From Nonomuraea sp. NEAU-A123 (lineage in GTDB: Bacteria > Actinomycetota > Actinomycetes > Streptosporangiales > Streptosporangiaceae): 64,000 bases of DNA. How positions within the stretch are numbered: position 1 is the first letter of the stretch; every line of letters begins with the position of its first letter. Under the pieces are notes generated by a model. That model did no database searches and was not told the origin of the DNA. It saw only the letters and a list, made by a program, of their open reading frames with translations. The stretch lies in NCBI RefSeq assembly GCF_018603905.1, contig NZ_JAHFZZ010000001.1, positions 558,001 to 622,000 on the forward strand, in the 5' to 3' direction. The position numbers and the translations under genes were made by a program. Positions 15,494 to 24,115 of this stretch are shown piece after piece.

Positions 15494-18418
15494 GTGCGGT
15501 TCCGGGTACTGGGTCCGCTCCGCGTCGAGAGCGGACCGCAGTCTGTGCCGCCCTCTGGGCCGGAGCCGGGGCCGGGACCGCAGTTGCAGCCGGGGCCGGC
15601 GAAGCATCGGGCGGTGTTGGCTGCGTTGCTGGTTTCCGCCGGGCGGGTGGTGCCGATTGAGCGGCTGATGGCCGTGGTGTGGGATGACCGGCCGCCGGCC
15701 TCCGCGGAGTCGGTGCTCAGGGTGTACATCAGCGCCCTGCGCAAGCTCATCGACGGCATCAGGACCGTGCCCGGTGGCTACCTGATCGACGTCGAGCCGG
15801 ATGAGGTCGACTGCCACCGGTTCGAGCGGCTTGTCGGCGAGGCCCGGCGGGCCAGGGAGGCGGGCCGGGCGGAGGTGGCCGTCGAGGGGTTCCGGGCGGC
15901 GCTGGCGCTGTGGCGAGGGGACGCCATGGCCGATATCGAGTCCTCTTACCTGCGCAGGACGCGGGCCGTACCCCTGGAAGAGCTTCGCCTGACCGCGCTC
16001 GAAGAACGTGTGGAGCTGGACCTGCTGCTGGGCAGGGGCGGTGAGGTGGTCGGCGAGCTGCGGGCGCTCGTCGGGGCGTACCCGCTGCGCGAGCGGGCAT
16101 GGTCGCGGCTGCTCGACGCACTGTGCCAGGCCGGGCGGCGAGCGGAGGCACTGGCGGCCTACCAGGAGGCCCGCCGCGTGCTGGTGGATGAGCTCGGCTT
16201 GGAGCCGAGCACCGAACTGGTCGAGGCACACCGGCGAGTGCTGTCGAGCGAGGAACCGCGGAACACGCCGATGAGCGAAGAGGCGCACCCTGGGTCGGGA
16301 GACGAGGGGCTACGACATTCGCCGATAAATGATGCGCCGCCGGATATTTCGGATTTCACGGGGCGGGTGGCTGTCCTCGACTGGATCGCCGCCGGAGTGC
16401 CCGAGCAGGGGAACGCCCCCGTGCACCTGGTCGTCCACGGGCCGCCGGGATGCGGCAAGTCCGCCGTGGCCGTGCGTGCCGCCACCATGATCGCCCTCCC
16501 CGGCGGCCGCCTCTACGCCTCGCTGCGCGACCGGCAGCCGGGCGCCGTGCTGGAAGACCTGCTCCGATCCCTGGGCTGCCCCGACGGTGCTGTGCCCGCC
16601 GCGCTGGATGAGCGTGTACGGCTATATCGCGGTATGACGGCCCCCCGCAGCCTCCTCGTCGTGCTCGACGACGCCACGGACGAGGCCCAGGTACGCCCGC
16701 TGCTCCCCACCGGTCCGGGCAGCCTGACGCTGGTGACCAGCCGTTCCCCGCTCGCGGGGTTGGAGGCGGCCAGGGCGTACGAGCTGGGTGTCTTCGAACC
16801 CGGCGAGGCCGTGGCCATGCTCGCCGAGGTGGTGGGCCGTGAACGGGTCGACGCCGAGCCGGCGGCCGCCGAGCGCATCGTACGGCTCTGCGGCGGTCTG
16901 CCCCTGGCGCTGCGCATCGCCGGATCCCGCCTGGCGAGGAAACCGGGCTGGACCCTCGAACACCTGGCCGGACGGCTGGGTGACGAGCGGCGACGACTGG
17001 ACGAGTTGAGCGCGGGCGATCTGGCCGTACGTGGCAGCCTGGCGCTCGGTTACCAGGGGCTGGCCGACTCCGAGCGGCGGCTGCTGCGCAGGCTCGGTGC
17101 GCTGTCCGCGCCCGACTTCGCGTCCTGGGCGCTCGGCGCTGATCTGGAGCCGCTGGCCGAGGCGGGCCTGCTCCAGTCACGCGGCCTGGACGAGGCGGGC
17201 GACGAGCGGTACGGCTGGCATGACCTGACCCGGCTGTACGCCGCCGAACGCCTGGCCGCCGAGGACGGAGGCCCGGCAGCAGTGCTGGCCGAGATCGCGG
17301 GCGAGATCCTCGACCGAACCCGGCAAGCCAGAACGGCCCTGCTCCCCGCCGAACCCGGCTCAGGCCGCACCCTGGCCCGCACAGCGGAACAGGCGCTGAA
17401 GCCTGGTTCGGGGTGGGCGGGAGAGTCGAGCCTGGGGTGGACGGGTGATGGCTGGGCGTTGGAGACGGGGCGGTTGCGGGCGGACGCTCGGTGGTTGAGT
17501 GCCGAGCGGCGGTTTCTCGTGGCGACCGTAGGGGACTTTCATCGGGCCGGGCTGCACGAGGCGGCCTGGCGGTTGGCCTTCTATCTGACTCCGCTGTTCG
17601 AGTTGGGCGCGCATCACGACGACTGGCACGTCACCGCCGCCACCGGTCTCGACTCGGCGCGGGCGGCGGGGCATCGGGAGGGTGAGGCGCTGCTGTTGCG
17701 GGGGCTGGCCGATCTCCATCGGGCGGAAGGCCGTCCCGAGTCTGCCGCGGCCGCGCTGAGGGCCGCTCAGCCGCTGGTCGAGGGGCTGGAGCTGGCCCGG
17801 ATCATGCTGCGGCTCGGCCTGGTCGAGCGCCGTCCGGCCGAGGCGGAACGCGCGCTGGTCAGGTGCCTGCGGGTGTTCGAGGAGGCCGGTGATCGGCGCG
17901 GCACGGCCGACGCGCTCCGGGCCCTGGGTGCCGTACGCGGCGATGCGGGGTTGGTCGAACGGAGCCTGGACGCGTACGGCGACCTGGGTGACCCGCGCGG
18001 AGAGGCGGAAGCCCTGCTCGATCTGGCCAGGCTGCACCTCGACGCCCACCGATACGCCCGGGCGCGCGACTGCGCCGAGCGGCGGATAAGGATCAACCGG
18101 CGCCTCGGTGACCGGCTGCCGGAGGCGGCCGGTCTGCTCGTGCTGGCCGAGGTCGCCGGCGCCGAGGGCGATCCGGAGGGGGCGGCCAGGCTGGCCGGGG
18201 AGGCCGAGGCGACGTTCACGGCGCACGGCGACCGGAGAAACGCCGCAAAAGCCCTGATTATCCGGATAAAAGCGCTGCTCGACCTTGATGAGATTGATGC
18301 TGCGGTTGATGGTCTTGCGCGTGTTATGGGAGAGTCTGACAGCTTCGGTGAGCCCCGGAGCGCCGAGGTCGAGCTTCTGTCGCAAGAACTGCGCAGACGC
18401 CGCGGCCTGCGGATTTAG
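15494..18418 (+). CDS. SARP-family (AfsR-like) regulator, second copy
   Basis: A 974-residue regulator, same architecture as the one at 10341. The winged helix starts RFRVLGPLRVESG. The BTAD (about 105-240) contains VDCHRFERLV and RERAWSRLLDALCQAGRRAEALAAY. An NB-ARC-type ATPase has Walker A GPPGCGKS (about 316), LLVVLDDATDEAQVRPLLP and GLPLALRIAGSRLA, followed by TPR-like repeats. The GTG at 15494 is chosen because GAGGAGGG precedes it and it matches the start of the paralogue; an ATG at 15449 would add 15 residues. It follows the second kinase by about 54 bp. No TTA codon was noticed. The last about 120 bp use more A/T-rich codons than the rest of the gene. Confidence 0.9.
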   Translation: MRFRVLGPLRVESGPQSVPPSGPEPGPGPQLQPGPAKHRAVLAALLVSAGRVVPIERLMAVVWDDRPPASAESVLRVYISALRKLIDGIRTVPGGYLIDVEPDEVDCHRFERLVGEARRAREAGRAEVAVEGFRAALALWRGDAMADIESSYLRRTRAVPLEELRLTALEERVELDLLLGRGGEVVGELRALVGAYPLRERAWSRLLDALCQAGRRAEALAAYQEARRVLVDELGLEPSTELVEAHRRVLSSEEPRNTPMSEEAHPGSGDEGLRHSPINDAPPDISDFTGRVAVLDWIAAGVPEQGNAPVHLVVHGPPGCGKSAVAVRAATMIALPGGRLYASLRDRQPGAVLEDLLRSLGCPDGAVPAALDERVRLYRGMTAPRSLLVVLDDATDEAQVRPLLPTGPGSLTLVTSRSPLAGLEAARAYELGVFEPGEAVAMLAEVVGRERVDAEPAAAERIVRLCGGLPLALRIAGSRLARKPGWTLEHLAGRLGDERRRLDELSAGDLAVRGSLALGYQGLADSERRLLRRLGALSAPDFASWALGADLEPLAEAGLLQSRGLDEAGDERYGWHDLTRLYAAERLAAEDGGPAAVLAEIAGEILDRTRQARTALLPAEPGSGRTLARTAEQALKPGSGWAGESSLGWTGDGWALETGRLRADARWLSAERRFLVATVGDFHRAGLHEAAWRLAFYLTPLFELGAHHDDWHVTAATGLDSARAAGHREGEALLLRGLADLHRAEGRPESAAAALRAAQPLVEGLELARIMLRLGLVERRPAEAERALVRCLRVFEEAGDRRGTADALRALGAVRGDAGLVERSLDAYGDLGDPRGEAEALLDLARLHLDAHRYARARDCAERRIRINRRLGDRLPEAAGLLVLAEVAGAEGDPEGAARLAGEAEATFTAHGDRRNAAKALIIRIKALLDLDEIDAAVDGLARVMGESDSFGEPRSAEVELLSQELRRRRGLRI

Positions 18419-18469
18419 ACACGGTCTGCGGGTGAAGCGGTGTGCGAAGTCCGTGGCCTGCGGATTCAG
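18400..18469 (+). repeat. Direct repeat across the SARP stop codon
   Basis: A 19-bp sequence covering the end of the SARP coding region and its TAG stop (18400-18418) recurs at 18451-18469 with two mismatches. The second copy is non-coding. It suggests a small local duplication at the gene's 3' end. Confidence 0.6.
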
Positions 18470-18559
18470 TCGCAGTCCGACGGACTATGCGGATCCTGAA
18501 GGTCGCCCGGCTACCGTCGGCCCACGAGTTACACCCCTACCGGCAAAGGTGATCAGAAC

Positions 18560-19156
18560 ATGCGGAAGACGATCGCGCTGGCCGTCGCGGCCGCCGCGTT
18601 GACCGGCTGCGGGATGCTCCCTGCCCAGCAGGGCGGCAGCGGCGAGGAGCAGACGGGCCAGACCAGCGAGACCGCGCCACCCGCGCACCCCATCGAGCAG
18701 ACCACACCCGCCGAACAGCAGCAGACCGCGCCCCCGCAGGAGACCAAGGCGATCGCGAGCCGGGAGACCAAGGTCGGATCGGCCGGTCAGTACGGCAAGG
18801 CCCGCGTCGACATCACCTCGCTCAAGCGGCAGGGCCGGACGATCAGCCTCAACTGGACCGTCACCGCCACCGACGGCAAGGTCAACCTGCACAACGGCAT
18901 GGGCAGCGGCACGCTCGACTACACGGTGTCGGCCGTCTCCCTGATCGACCCGGTCAACGCCAAGCGCTACCGCGTCGCCCGCAACGGCACGGGCGAGGAC
19001 GCCACGTGCGTCTGCTCGGGCACGCAGGGGCAGTTCCTGGAGTCCGGTGACGCCACCACGCTCTACGCGGTCTTCGCCGCTCCGCCGCCGGACGTCACGA
19101 AGATCAATGTCGAGATGCCGATGATGGGCGTGTTCACCGATGTTCCGATCTCTTAG
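18560..19156 (+). CDS. Putative lipoprotein, partner of the OmpA-domain protein
   Basis: A 198-residue exported protein. The N-terminus has a signal peptide with lipobox LTGC (Cys about 16), then a low-complexity Gln/Pro/Thr/Glu-rich spacer (about 20-65). A folded beta-rich domain follows with GKARVDITSLKRQGRTISLNWTVT and a CVC motif. Not recognised as a named family. The spacer would let the domain cross the peptidoglycan. It overlaps the OmpA-domain gene by 17 bp, so the two products probably work together at the cell surface. Confidence 0.78.
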   Translation: MRKTIALAVAAAALTGCGMLPAQQGGSGEEQTGQTSETAPPAHPIEQTTPAEQQQTAPPQETKAIASRETKVGSAGQYGKARVDITSLKRQGRTISLNWTVTATDGKVNLHNGMGSGTLDYTVSAVSLIDPVNAKRYRVARNGTGEDATCVCSGTQGQFLESGDATTLYAVFAAPPPDVTKINVEMPMMGVFTDVPIS

Positions 19157-19676
19157 CGTCGCGCTGGCCCTCCTCCTGTCCCCGACCCCCGCTCCGCCCG
19201 CCAACGCCACCGGCCCGGTGGAAGACCTGGTGCTCCCCGTCGAGGACATCATCGGCGAGGTCGAGTCGCTCGACGGCACCGAGAGCGAGACCAAGCTCGG
19301 CAAGCAGGTCACGGTCGCGCTCACCAGTGACGTGCTGTTCGCGGTGGACAAGTGGGTGCTGACCGCCGAGGCGAGAAAGCGTCTCCAGGAGGTGGCGCGC
19401 AAGATCGACGCGGAGGGCGCCGGGGGTGTCGTGCAGGTCGAGGGGCACACCGACGACCAGGGCACCGACGCCTACAACGTCACGCTGTCACAGCGCCGGG
19501 CGCAGGCCGTACAGCAGGCCATGCGCGGCCTGCTGACCGGCGGCGACGCGGACCTCCAGGCGAAGGGGTACGGCGAGAGCCGCCCGAAGGTGCCCAACAT
19601 CGTCGAAGGCAAGCCCGTCGCCGCGAACCGGGCGAAGAACCGCCGGGTGGAGCTGGTCTTCACCGTCAAGCAGTGA
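19140..19676 (+). CDS. Secreted OmpA-family (peptidoglycan-binding) domain protein
   Basis: A 178-residue protein with an N-terminal signal peptide (hydrophobic stretch about 5-15, then Ala/Pro-rich to ANA). The OmpA C-terminal domain (about 65-178) has DVLFAVDKWVLTAEARKRL, VEGHTDDQGTDAYNVTLSQRRA and GYGESRPKVPN...NRAKNRRVELVF. The Asp and Arg of the NxxLSxxRAxxV-like element are the residues that bind diaminopimelate peptidoglycan in this family. Actinobacterial examples sit in the envelope; the coupled lipoprotein upstream supports a wall-anchored pair. It overlaps the convergent ArsR-type gene by 11 bp. Confidence 0.9.
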   Translation: MFRSLSVALALLLSPTPAPPANATGPVEDLVLPVEDIIGEVESLDGTESETKLGKQVTVALTSDVLFAVDKWVLTAEARKRLQEVARKIDAEGAGGVVQVEGHTDDQGTDAYNVTLSQRRAQAVQQAMRGLLTGGDADLQAKGYGESRPKVPNIVEGKPVAANRAKNRRVELVFTVKQ

Positions 19677-20475
19677 GCTCGGCCAGCCCGTCGCCCATCG
19701 GGGTGCGGCTGTAGAGCACCGACCGGCCGCTGCGCGTACGCGAGACCAGGCCCGCCCTGCGCAGCACGGCCAGATGGCCGCCCACGCCCCCGAGCGTCAT
19801 CGAGAGCTGGGCGACGAGCTGGCTGGTGCTGGCCGGGCTGTCGAGCGCGGCGAGCACGGCCGCCCGGCCCCGCCCGAGCAGCGCGACCAATCCGTCGGCG
19901 GCCTTGCCGAGCAGGATGCGCTCCTCCTCCAACGCCATGTCGATGCCCAGGCGGCCGAACACCTCCGCCCAGCCGTACCCCGCGAGCCGGCCCGCCCGCC
20001 GCACGATGTCGCGCTCCAGCAGGGCGCGCAGCCGGGGCCAGTCAGGGGCGAGCAGCTCGGTCCAGAACGCTTCGAGCGCGTCGGCGACCCGCACGGGAAC
20101 GTCGGGAACGTCGAGCGCCGGATCGACCGGCCGGCCCCGATGGCTGAGCCGCAGGTCGGCGGCGGCCCGGCCGGTGGGCGTACGCCGGACCGCGGCCAGC
20201 TCCCGCTCGAAGGTGACGCCCACGCCCTTGGGCGGCACGCAGTAGAAGTCGGGCGCGTAGTCGGTCACCCGGTGCAGCCGGATCAGGGCCCGCAGCACCG
20301 GGCTGCCCGCCAGCAGCCGCTCGTACCGGTCGCGCACGCGGGCCGTCCAGATGGGCAGGCCGGGCGGTACGCTCTGGCCGCTCAGCACGTTCAGCGCGCC
20401 GACGACCTGGCTCATCGGCGACAGGCCGAACCTGACCTTCGCCAGATCCTCGGGCGTGCACTCGAGATGAGCCAT
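19666..20475 (-). CDS. ArsR-type winged-helix transcriptional regulator (DUF5937-like)
   Basis: A 269-residue regulator. A large N-terminal helical domain of the kind found in actinobacterial ArsR/DUF5937 proteins (LSPMSQVVGALNVL, APDFYCVPP) precedes a C-terminal ArsR winged helix (about 195-265). The helix-turn-helix region reads STSQLVAQLSMTLGGVGGHLAVLRRAGLVSRTRSGRSVLY in consecutive parts. No metal-binding Cys cluster is visible. RBS GGGAGG precedes the ATG. It is the last gene of a minus-strand run (FadD, PDZ protease, regulator). Its targets are unknown; a TTTCG/CGAAA dyad directly upstream suggests autoregulation. Confidence 0.82.
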   Translation of the reverse strand: MAHLECTPEDLAKVRFGLSPMSQVVGALNVLSGQSVPPGLPIWTARVRDRYERLLAGSPVLRALIRLHRVTDYAPDFYCVPPKGVGVTFERELAAVRRTPTGRAAADLRLSHRGRPVDPALDVPDVPVRVADALEAFWTELLAPDWPRLRALLERDIVRRAGRLAGYGWAEVFGRLGIDMALEEERILLGKAADGLVALLGRGRAAVLAALDSPASTSQLVAQLSMTLGGVGGHLAVLRRAGLVSRTRSGRSVLYSRTPMGDGLAELTA

Positions 20476-20478
20476 CCG

Positions 20479-20506
20479 TTTCGCCTCCCGACGAAAGAGA
20501 CGAAAG
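20479..20506. promoter_or_regulatory. TTTCG/CGAAA repeats upstream of the ArsR-type regulator
   Basis: TTTCG (20479-20483) is inverted against CGAAA (20492-20496), with a further CGAAAG at 20501-20506. The dyad spans the Shine-Dalgarno sequence of the regulator gene and is a candidate autoregulatory operator. The repeats are short, so confidence is low. Confidence 0.35.
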
Positions 20507-20526
20507 AACGGTCATCCTAGCGAGGC

Positions 20527-21585
20527 TCAATCGCCCGGCAGCACGCCCAGGGTGACGGTGATCGTCTTGCTCGAGCCGTCCTCCTTGACGACCTCCACCT
20601 TGGCCTGCTGCCCCGGCTTGAGCGCGGACAGCGCCTCGGCGAGTGCGGGCATCGTCGCCGTGTCCTCGCCGTTGATGGAGATGATCACGTCACCGGGCCG
20701 GATCCCGGCCTTCTCGGCCGCGCTGCCCTTGTCGACCTTGGCCACGGCGACCCCGGCCGGCTCGCCGTCGTCGCCGATGAGCGTGCTGCCCCTGATGCCG
20801 AGCGCGGCCCGGTGGCTGTTGGTGACCTTGCCGTTGCGGACGATCTGAGCGGCGATGTCCGTCGCGGTGTTGCTCGGGATCGCGAACCCGATGCCCGGCG
20901 CGGCCCCGCCGCCGAGGTCCGGGTCCGTCGCCGCGAGCGTCGGGATGCCGATGACCTGCCCGGACAGGTCGACGAGACCGCCGCCGCTGTTGCCGGGATT
21001 GATCGCCGCCGACGTCTGGATCGCGCCGCTGATCGTCGCGCCGGGTGAGCCGGGCTCCTGTGGCTCGCTCACGGTACGGCCCAGCGCCGAGATGATGCCG
21101 TCGGTGACGCTGCCCGACAGCCCCAGCGGGTTGCCCATGGCGAGGACGAACTGGCCGACCCGGAGCTTCGACGAGTCGCCGAACTTGGCCGGTGTCAGCC
21201 CTTTCGGGTCGTCCACCTTGATGATCGCCAGGTCGCCGCCGCTGAAGCTCTTGACGAGCCGGGCGCTGCGCGAAGTGCTGCCGGTGGCCAGCGTCACGTC
21301 CATCTTGGTGGCGTTACCCACGACGTGCGCGTTGGTGAGGATGTGACCCGCCGAGTCGTACACGACGCCCGAGCCGAGCCCCGTCTTGGTGGTGATCTGC
21401 ACGATCGACGGCAGCACCCGCTGGATGACGCGCTCGTAGGACTGCTCCAGTGGCGTCGCGGGCACCGGGGAGGGGGGCGAGGCCGTGGGCGTCGCCGACG
21501 AGGGCGTGATAGTGGCGGTGGGCGCCTGGGCCGAGCATGCGACCAGCAGCATGGCGGCGGCGGTCGCCACGGCGACCTTGTTCAT
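20527..21585 (-). CDS. HtrA/DegP-like PDZ serine protease, lipoprotein
   Basis: A 352-residue S1C protease. The signal peptide has lipobox LVAC (Cys17), then a Pro/Ser/Thr linker to about residue 45. The trypsin-like domain has catalytic His in ILTNAHVVG, Asp in SGGDLAIIKVDD and Ser in NPGNSGGGLVD. A PDZ domain (about 265-350) has AGIRPGDVIISINGE. It acts outside the membrane in protein quality control or regulated proteolysis. A single C-terminal PDZ is the usual actinobacterial form. It lies 50 bp downstream of the acyl-CoA ligase gene on the same strand. Confidence 0.93.
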   Translation of the reverse strand: MNKVAVATAAAMLLVACSAQAPTATITPSSATPTASPPSPVPATPLEQSYERVIQRVLPSIVQITTKTGLGSGVVYDSAGHILTNAHVVGNATKMDVTLATGSTSRSARLVKSFSGGDLAIIKVDDPKGLTPAKFGDSSKLRVGQFVLAMGNPLGLSGSVTDGIISALGRTVSEPQEPGSPGATISGAIQTSAAINPGNSGGGLVDLSGQVIGIPTLAATDPDLGGGAAPGIGFAIPSNTATDIAAQIVRNGKVTNSHRAALGIRGSTLIGDDGEPAGVAVAKVDKGSAAEKAGIRPGDVIISINGEDTATMPALAEALSALKPGQQAKVEVVKEDGSSKTITVTLGVLPGD

Positions 21586-21635
21586 GCAGAGCTAGTGCCC
21601 CGCTCGGTGAGGCTCATGCGGAGGCGGTGCCCCGC

Positions 21636-23084
21636 TCAGCGAGAAAGGTGGGAAAGATATGTCTCACGGACGTTACGCCTGCTCAGCTTGCCCGTGGGCG
21701 TACGCGGCAGCGTGTCGCGGAACTCGATGACACGCGGGTGCTTGAGCTTGGCGAGCCGCGGTTCGCAGTGCCGCATCAGCTCGGCGGTGAGCCCGCCGGT
21801 CTCGGCCCCCGCGATGGGCTGGACGAGCGCGACGACCCGCTGGCCCCACTCGGGGTCGGGCACGCCGATCACCGCGACGTCGGCCACGGAGGGGTGTTCG
21901 AGAAGTGCCGCCTCGATCTCGGCGGGATAGATGTTGACGCCGCCCGAGATGATCAGGTCGGTCCTGCGGTCGAGGAGGAACAGGTAGCCCTCGTCGTCCA
22001 GATAGCCGATGTCACCGGGCGTGTAGGCGCGCCCGCGCATGGCGGCCGCCGTCTTGCCGGGGTCGCCGTGGTACTCGAAGCGGTTGACGCCGCCGATGTA
22101 GACCAGCCCTGGTTCGCCGGGCGCCACCTCCTCGCCGCCGTCGCCGACGATCGTGAACGTCATGCCGTCGAGCGCCCGGCCGACCGTGCCCGGCCGGGCC
22201 AGCCACTCCTGCGACGACACCATGGTGGCCACGGCCGCCTCGGTGGAGCCGTAGTACTCCCACAGCACGGGCCCGAGCCAGTCGATCATGGCCTGCTTGG
22301 TCGCGGGCGGGCACGGCGCCGCGCCGTGGTAGAGGTGCGTGAGCGAGGACAGGTCGTACTTCTCCCGATCCGGTACGGCCAGCAGCCGGTGGAACATCGT
22401 GGGCACCATGAACGCGTTCGTCACCCGATGCCGCTCGACCAGCCGCAGGGTCTCGGCCGCGTCGAACCGCTCCGGCGCCACGACCGAGTGCCCGAGCTGC
22501 AGCGCCATCATCGCCTGCCCGTACGGCGCCGAGTGGTAGAGCTGCGAGCACACCAGGTGCACACCCCCGACCGGCAGCCCGAAGTGCGTCCAGCTCTTGC
22601 GCATGAGGATCGGGTACAGCTCCTCGGGCGTCAGATCGAGCAGCCGCCTGCGCACGCCCTTCGGCCGCCCCGTGGTCCCTGAGGTGTAGAGCATCATCGA
22701 CCCGGCCCGCCGGTGCTCCGGCGCGGTGCCCGGCTGACCGGCCACGAGCTCGCCGACGGTGAGCGCGGTGGGGGAGACCACCGCCTTCGCGCCGCAGTCG
22801 GCCACGATGTAGGCGATCTCCTCGTCGGTGAAGTGCCAGTTGACCGGTACGAGGTAGGCGCCGATCTGGTACGTCGCGAGCATCATGGTCAGGGCGTCGA
22901 GCCCGTTCCTGAGCACGGTCACCACCGAGTCGCCCCGCGCCACCCCGCGCGCGGCCAGGCCGTGAGACGCCTGGTTGGCGCGGGAGAGCAGCTCGCCGTA
23001 CGTCGCGCCGTCCGGGCCCAGCAGGGCGGGACGTCCGGCGTCGGCGGCGGCGATCTCGTAGAAACCCCTCATGCCCGTGACCAT
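21636..23084 (-). CDS. Acyl-CoA synthetase (FadD-type, AMP-forming)
   Basis: A 482-residue ANL-superfamily adenylating enzyme. It has the P-loop [11 protein letters not shown] (133-143), the A5 element YYGSTE, the A7 aspartate in [10 protein letters not shown], the hinge [20 protein letters not shown], and the C-terminal catalytic Lys in [11 protein letters not shown]. It activates a carboxylic acid to acyl-AMP and then acyl-CoA. It belongs to the same subgroup as the ligase at 41313: both contain PVNWH/PINWH and similar spacing. ATG at 23084; ATG at 23072 is possible. Substrate unknown, but an identical operator type to that before the FadE34-like gene suggests sterol or long-chain acid catabolism. 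Confidence 0.92.
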   Translation of the reverse strand: MVTGMRGFYEIAAADAGRPALLGPDGATYGELLSRANQASHGLAARGVARGDSVVTVLRNGLDALTMMLATYQIGAYLVPVNWHFTDEEIAYIVADCGAKAVVSPTALTVGELVAGQPGTAPEHRRAGSMMLYTSGTTGRPKGVRRRLLDLTPEELYPILMRKSWTHFGLPVGGVHLVCSQLYHSAPYGQAMMALQLGHSVVAPERFDAAETLRLVERHRVTNAFMVPTMFHRLLAVPDREKYDLSSLTHLYHGAAPCPPATKQAMIDWLGPVLWEYYGSTEAAVATMVSSQEWLARPGTVGRALDGMTFTIVGDGGEEVAPGEPGLVYIGGVNRFEYHGDPGKTAAAMRGRAYTPGDIGYLDDEGYLFLLDRRTDLIISGGVNIYPAEIEAALLEHPSVADVAVIGVPDPEWGQRVVALVQPIAGAETGGLTAELMRHCEPRLAKLKHPRVIEFRDTLPRTPTGKLSRRNVRETYLSHLSR

Positions 23085-23085
23085 A

Positions 23086-23100
23086 CAGAACTAGATTCTG
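23086..23100. promoter_or_regulatory. AGAA-N5-TTCT dyad, operator candidate A
   Basis: CAGAA-CTAGA-TTCTG, a 15-bp sequence with perfect 5-bp arms, starts 2 bp upstream of the acyl-CoA ligase ATG and lies in the 67-bp gap shared with the divergent membrane-protein gene. Size and symmetry suit a TetR-type repressor. The same core occurs before the FadE34-like gene. Confidence 0.55.
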
Positions 23101-23151
23101 CACAGGGAATAGCGGAATTATCCCGCTGCTTCGTGACGTAACCTGAAAGCC

Positions 23152-24054
23152 ATGGCGGACGTCGGTGACCAGATACCTTCCTCGGACTCTCCCACCACCC
23201 CGTTCCGGAAGATCGTTCTGCCTACGGACGAGACGGTCGCGGTCTCCCGGCCACCGGAGCCGCTCGCGCCGCTCCCCCCTCTGCCTCCACCGCCCCCGCC
23301 GCTCAAGGGCGGGCTGCTCGCCCGGATCGGCGACGTCCCGATCAAGGTCGTCTACCTGCTCGGCGCCATCATCGCGACCGTGCTGGCCGTCATGCTGGTG
23401 TTCGTGATCTTCTCTGGGGACGTGCCGAAGGACGCGCAGGAGCCCCCGCGGCAGGTCGTCCCGATCTCCCCGGTGCCGGGGACCTCCGCCTCGCCCAAGC
23501 CGTCGGCGACCGCGGTTCCGGCGGCGCCGAAGAACCTCGCCTACCCCCAGCAGGCCGGTACGGCGACCGTCACGATCGGCACGATCTCCGACCTGGCGAC
23601 CGGGATCAGCTACCCGCGCCTGGGCCTGCCGTGGACGGCCAAGTCGTTCGCGCCGTTCGCCATCGCCCAGCGCGTCGGCAAGGTGGCCATCCCGCACACG
23701 GTGATCGCCTCGACGATGCTCCCCGGCGCCACCCCGAAGACCAAGCCGGCCAAGACCGCCGACTACCGCGAGCTCGCCGTCAGGGCCGTCAACTGGTCGC
23801 TGCGCACGCAGTATCCGGCGGGCGCCACGCTCACCTGGACCGGATCGCAGAAGGTGCCGGCGGGCAAGGGCTGGATGCTCGGCTACAAGGTCACCTACAC
23901 GGTCTCCGGCAAGCAGAAGACGTCGCAGGCCATCGTGTCGATCCACGAGGTGGGGAAGACCAAGCCGGCGATGCTGCTCGCATCGATCCCCCAGAGCGGC
24001 AAGTCGCACTACCGTGACCTGAACACGATCGTGCAGGGCGTCCGGACCCTCTAG
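23152..24054 (+). CDS. Proline-rich single-pass membrane protein of unknown function
   Basis: A 300-residue protein. The N-terminal cytoplasmic region ends in a Pro-rich tract (about 34-52), followed by one membrane helix (KVVYLLGAIIATVLAVMLVFVIF, described in two parts, about 63-85), a Pro/Ser/Ala linker and an extracytoplasmic domain of about 180 residues (YPRLGLPWTAKSF, GKGWMLGYKVTYTV). The pattern is common in Streptosporangiales genomes, but I recognise no named function. It is divergent from the acyl-CoA ligase and 61 bp upstream of the FadE34-like start, although an operator lies between them. Confidence 0.75.
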   Translation: MADVGDQIPSSDSPTTPFRKIVLPTDETVAVSRPPEPLAPLPPLPPPPPPLKGGLLARIGDVPIKVVYLLGAIIATVLAVMLVFVIFSGDVPKDAQEPPRQVVPISPVPGTSASPKPSATAVPAAPKNLAYPQQAGTATVTIGTISDLATGISYPRLGLPWTAKSFAPFAIAQRVGKVAIPHTVIASTMLPGATPKTKPAKTADYRELAVRAVNWSLRTQYPAGATLTWTGSQKVPAGKGWMLGYKVTYTVSGKQKTSQAIVSIHEVGKTKPAMLLASIPQSGKSHYRDLNTIVQGVRTL

Positions 24055-24069
24055 GTCAGAAGCATGCTC

Positions 24070-24084
24070 TAGAATATGGTTCTG
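24070..24084. promoter_or_regulatory. AGAA-N5-TTCT dyad, operator candidate B
   Basis: TAGAA-TATGG-TTCTG, containing AGAA-N5-TTCT (24071-24083), 32 bp upstream of the FadE34-like start. It matches site A at 23086 in arms and spacing. KstR-type sites have a 4-bp gap between the same arms, so this is related in look but not identical. Confidence 0.5.
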
Positions 24085-24115
24085 GCATGTGTCGGGCCTG
24101 GCTGGAGGATGTGCG

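Noticed and set aside
13583..16288. A 901-codon open frame on the minus strand, and others like it (for example 10274-12058 and 33417-35591, minus)
   Set aside because: They are antisense to clear kinase, SARP and AftD-like genes, have Arg/Gly/Pro-rich low-complexity translations and no domains; long shadow frames are normal at this GC content.
18285..18602. Small plus-strand gene after the second SARP gene
   Set aside because: It overlaps the SARP 3' end in another frame and the lipoprotein start; composition is Arg/Cys-rich without a domain and part of it comes from the local direct repeat.
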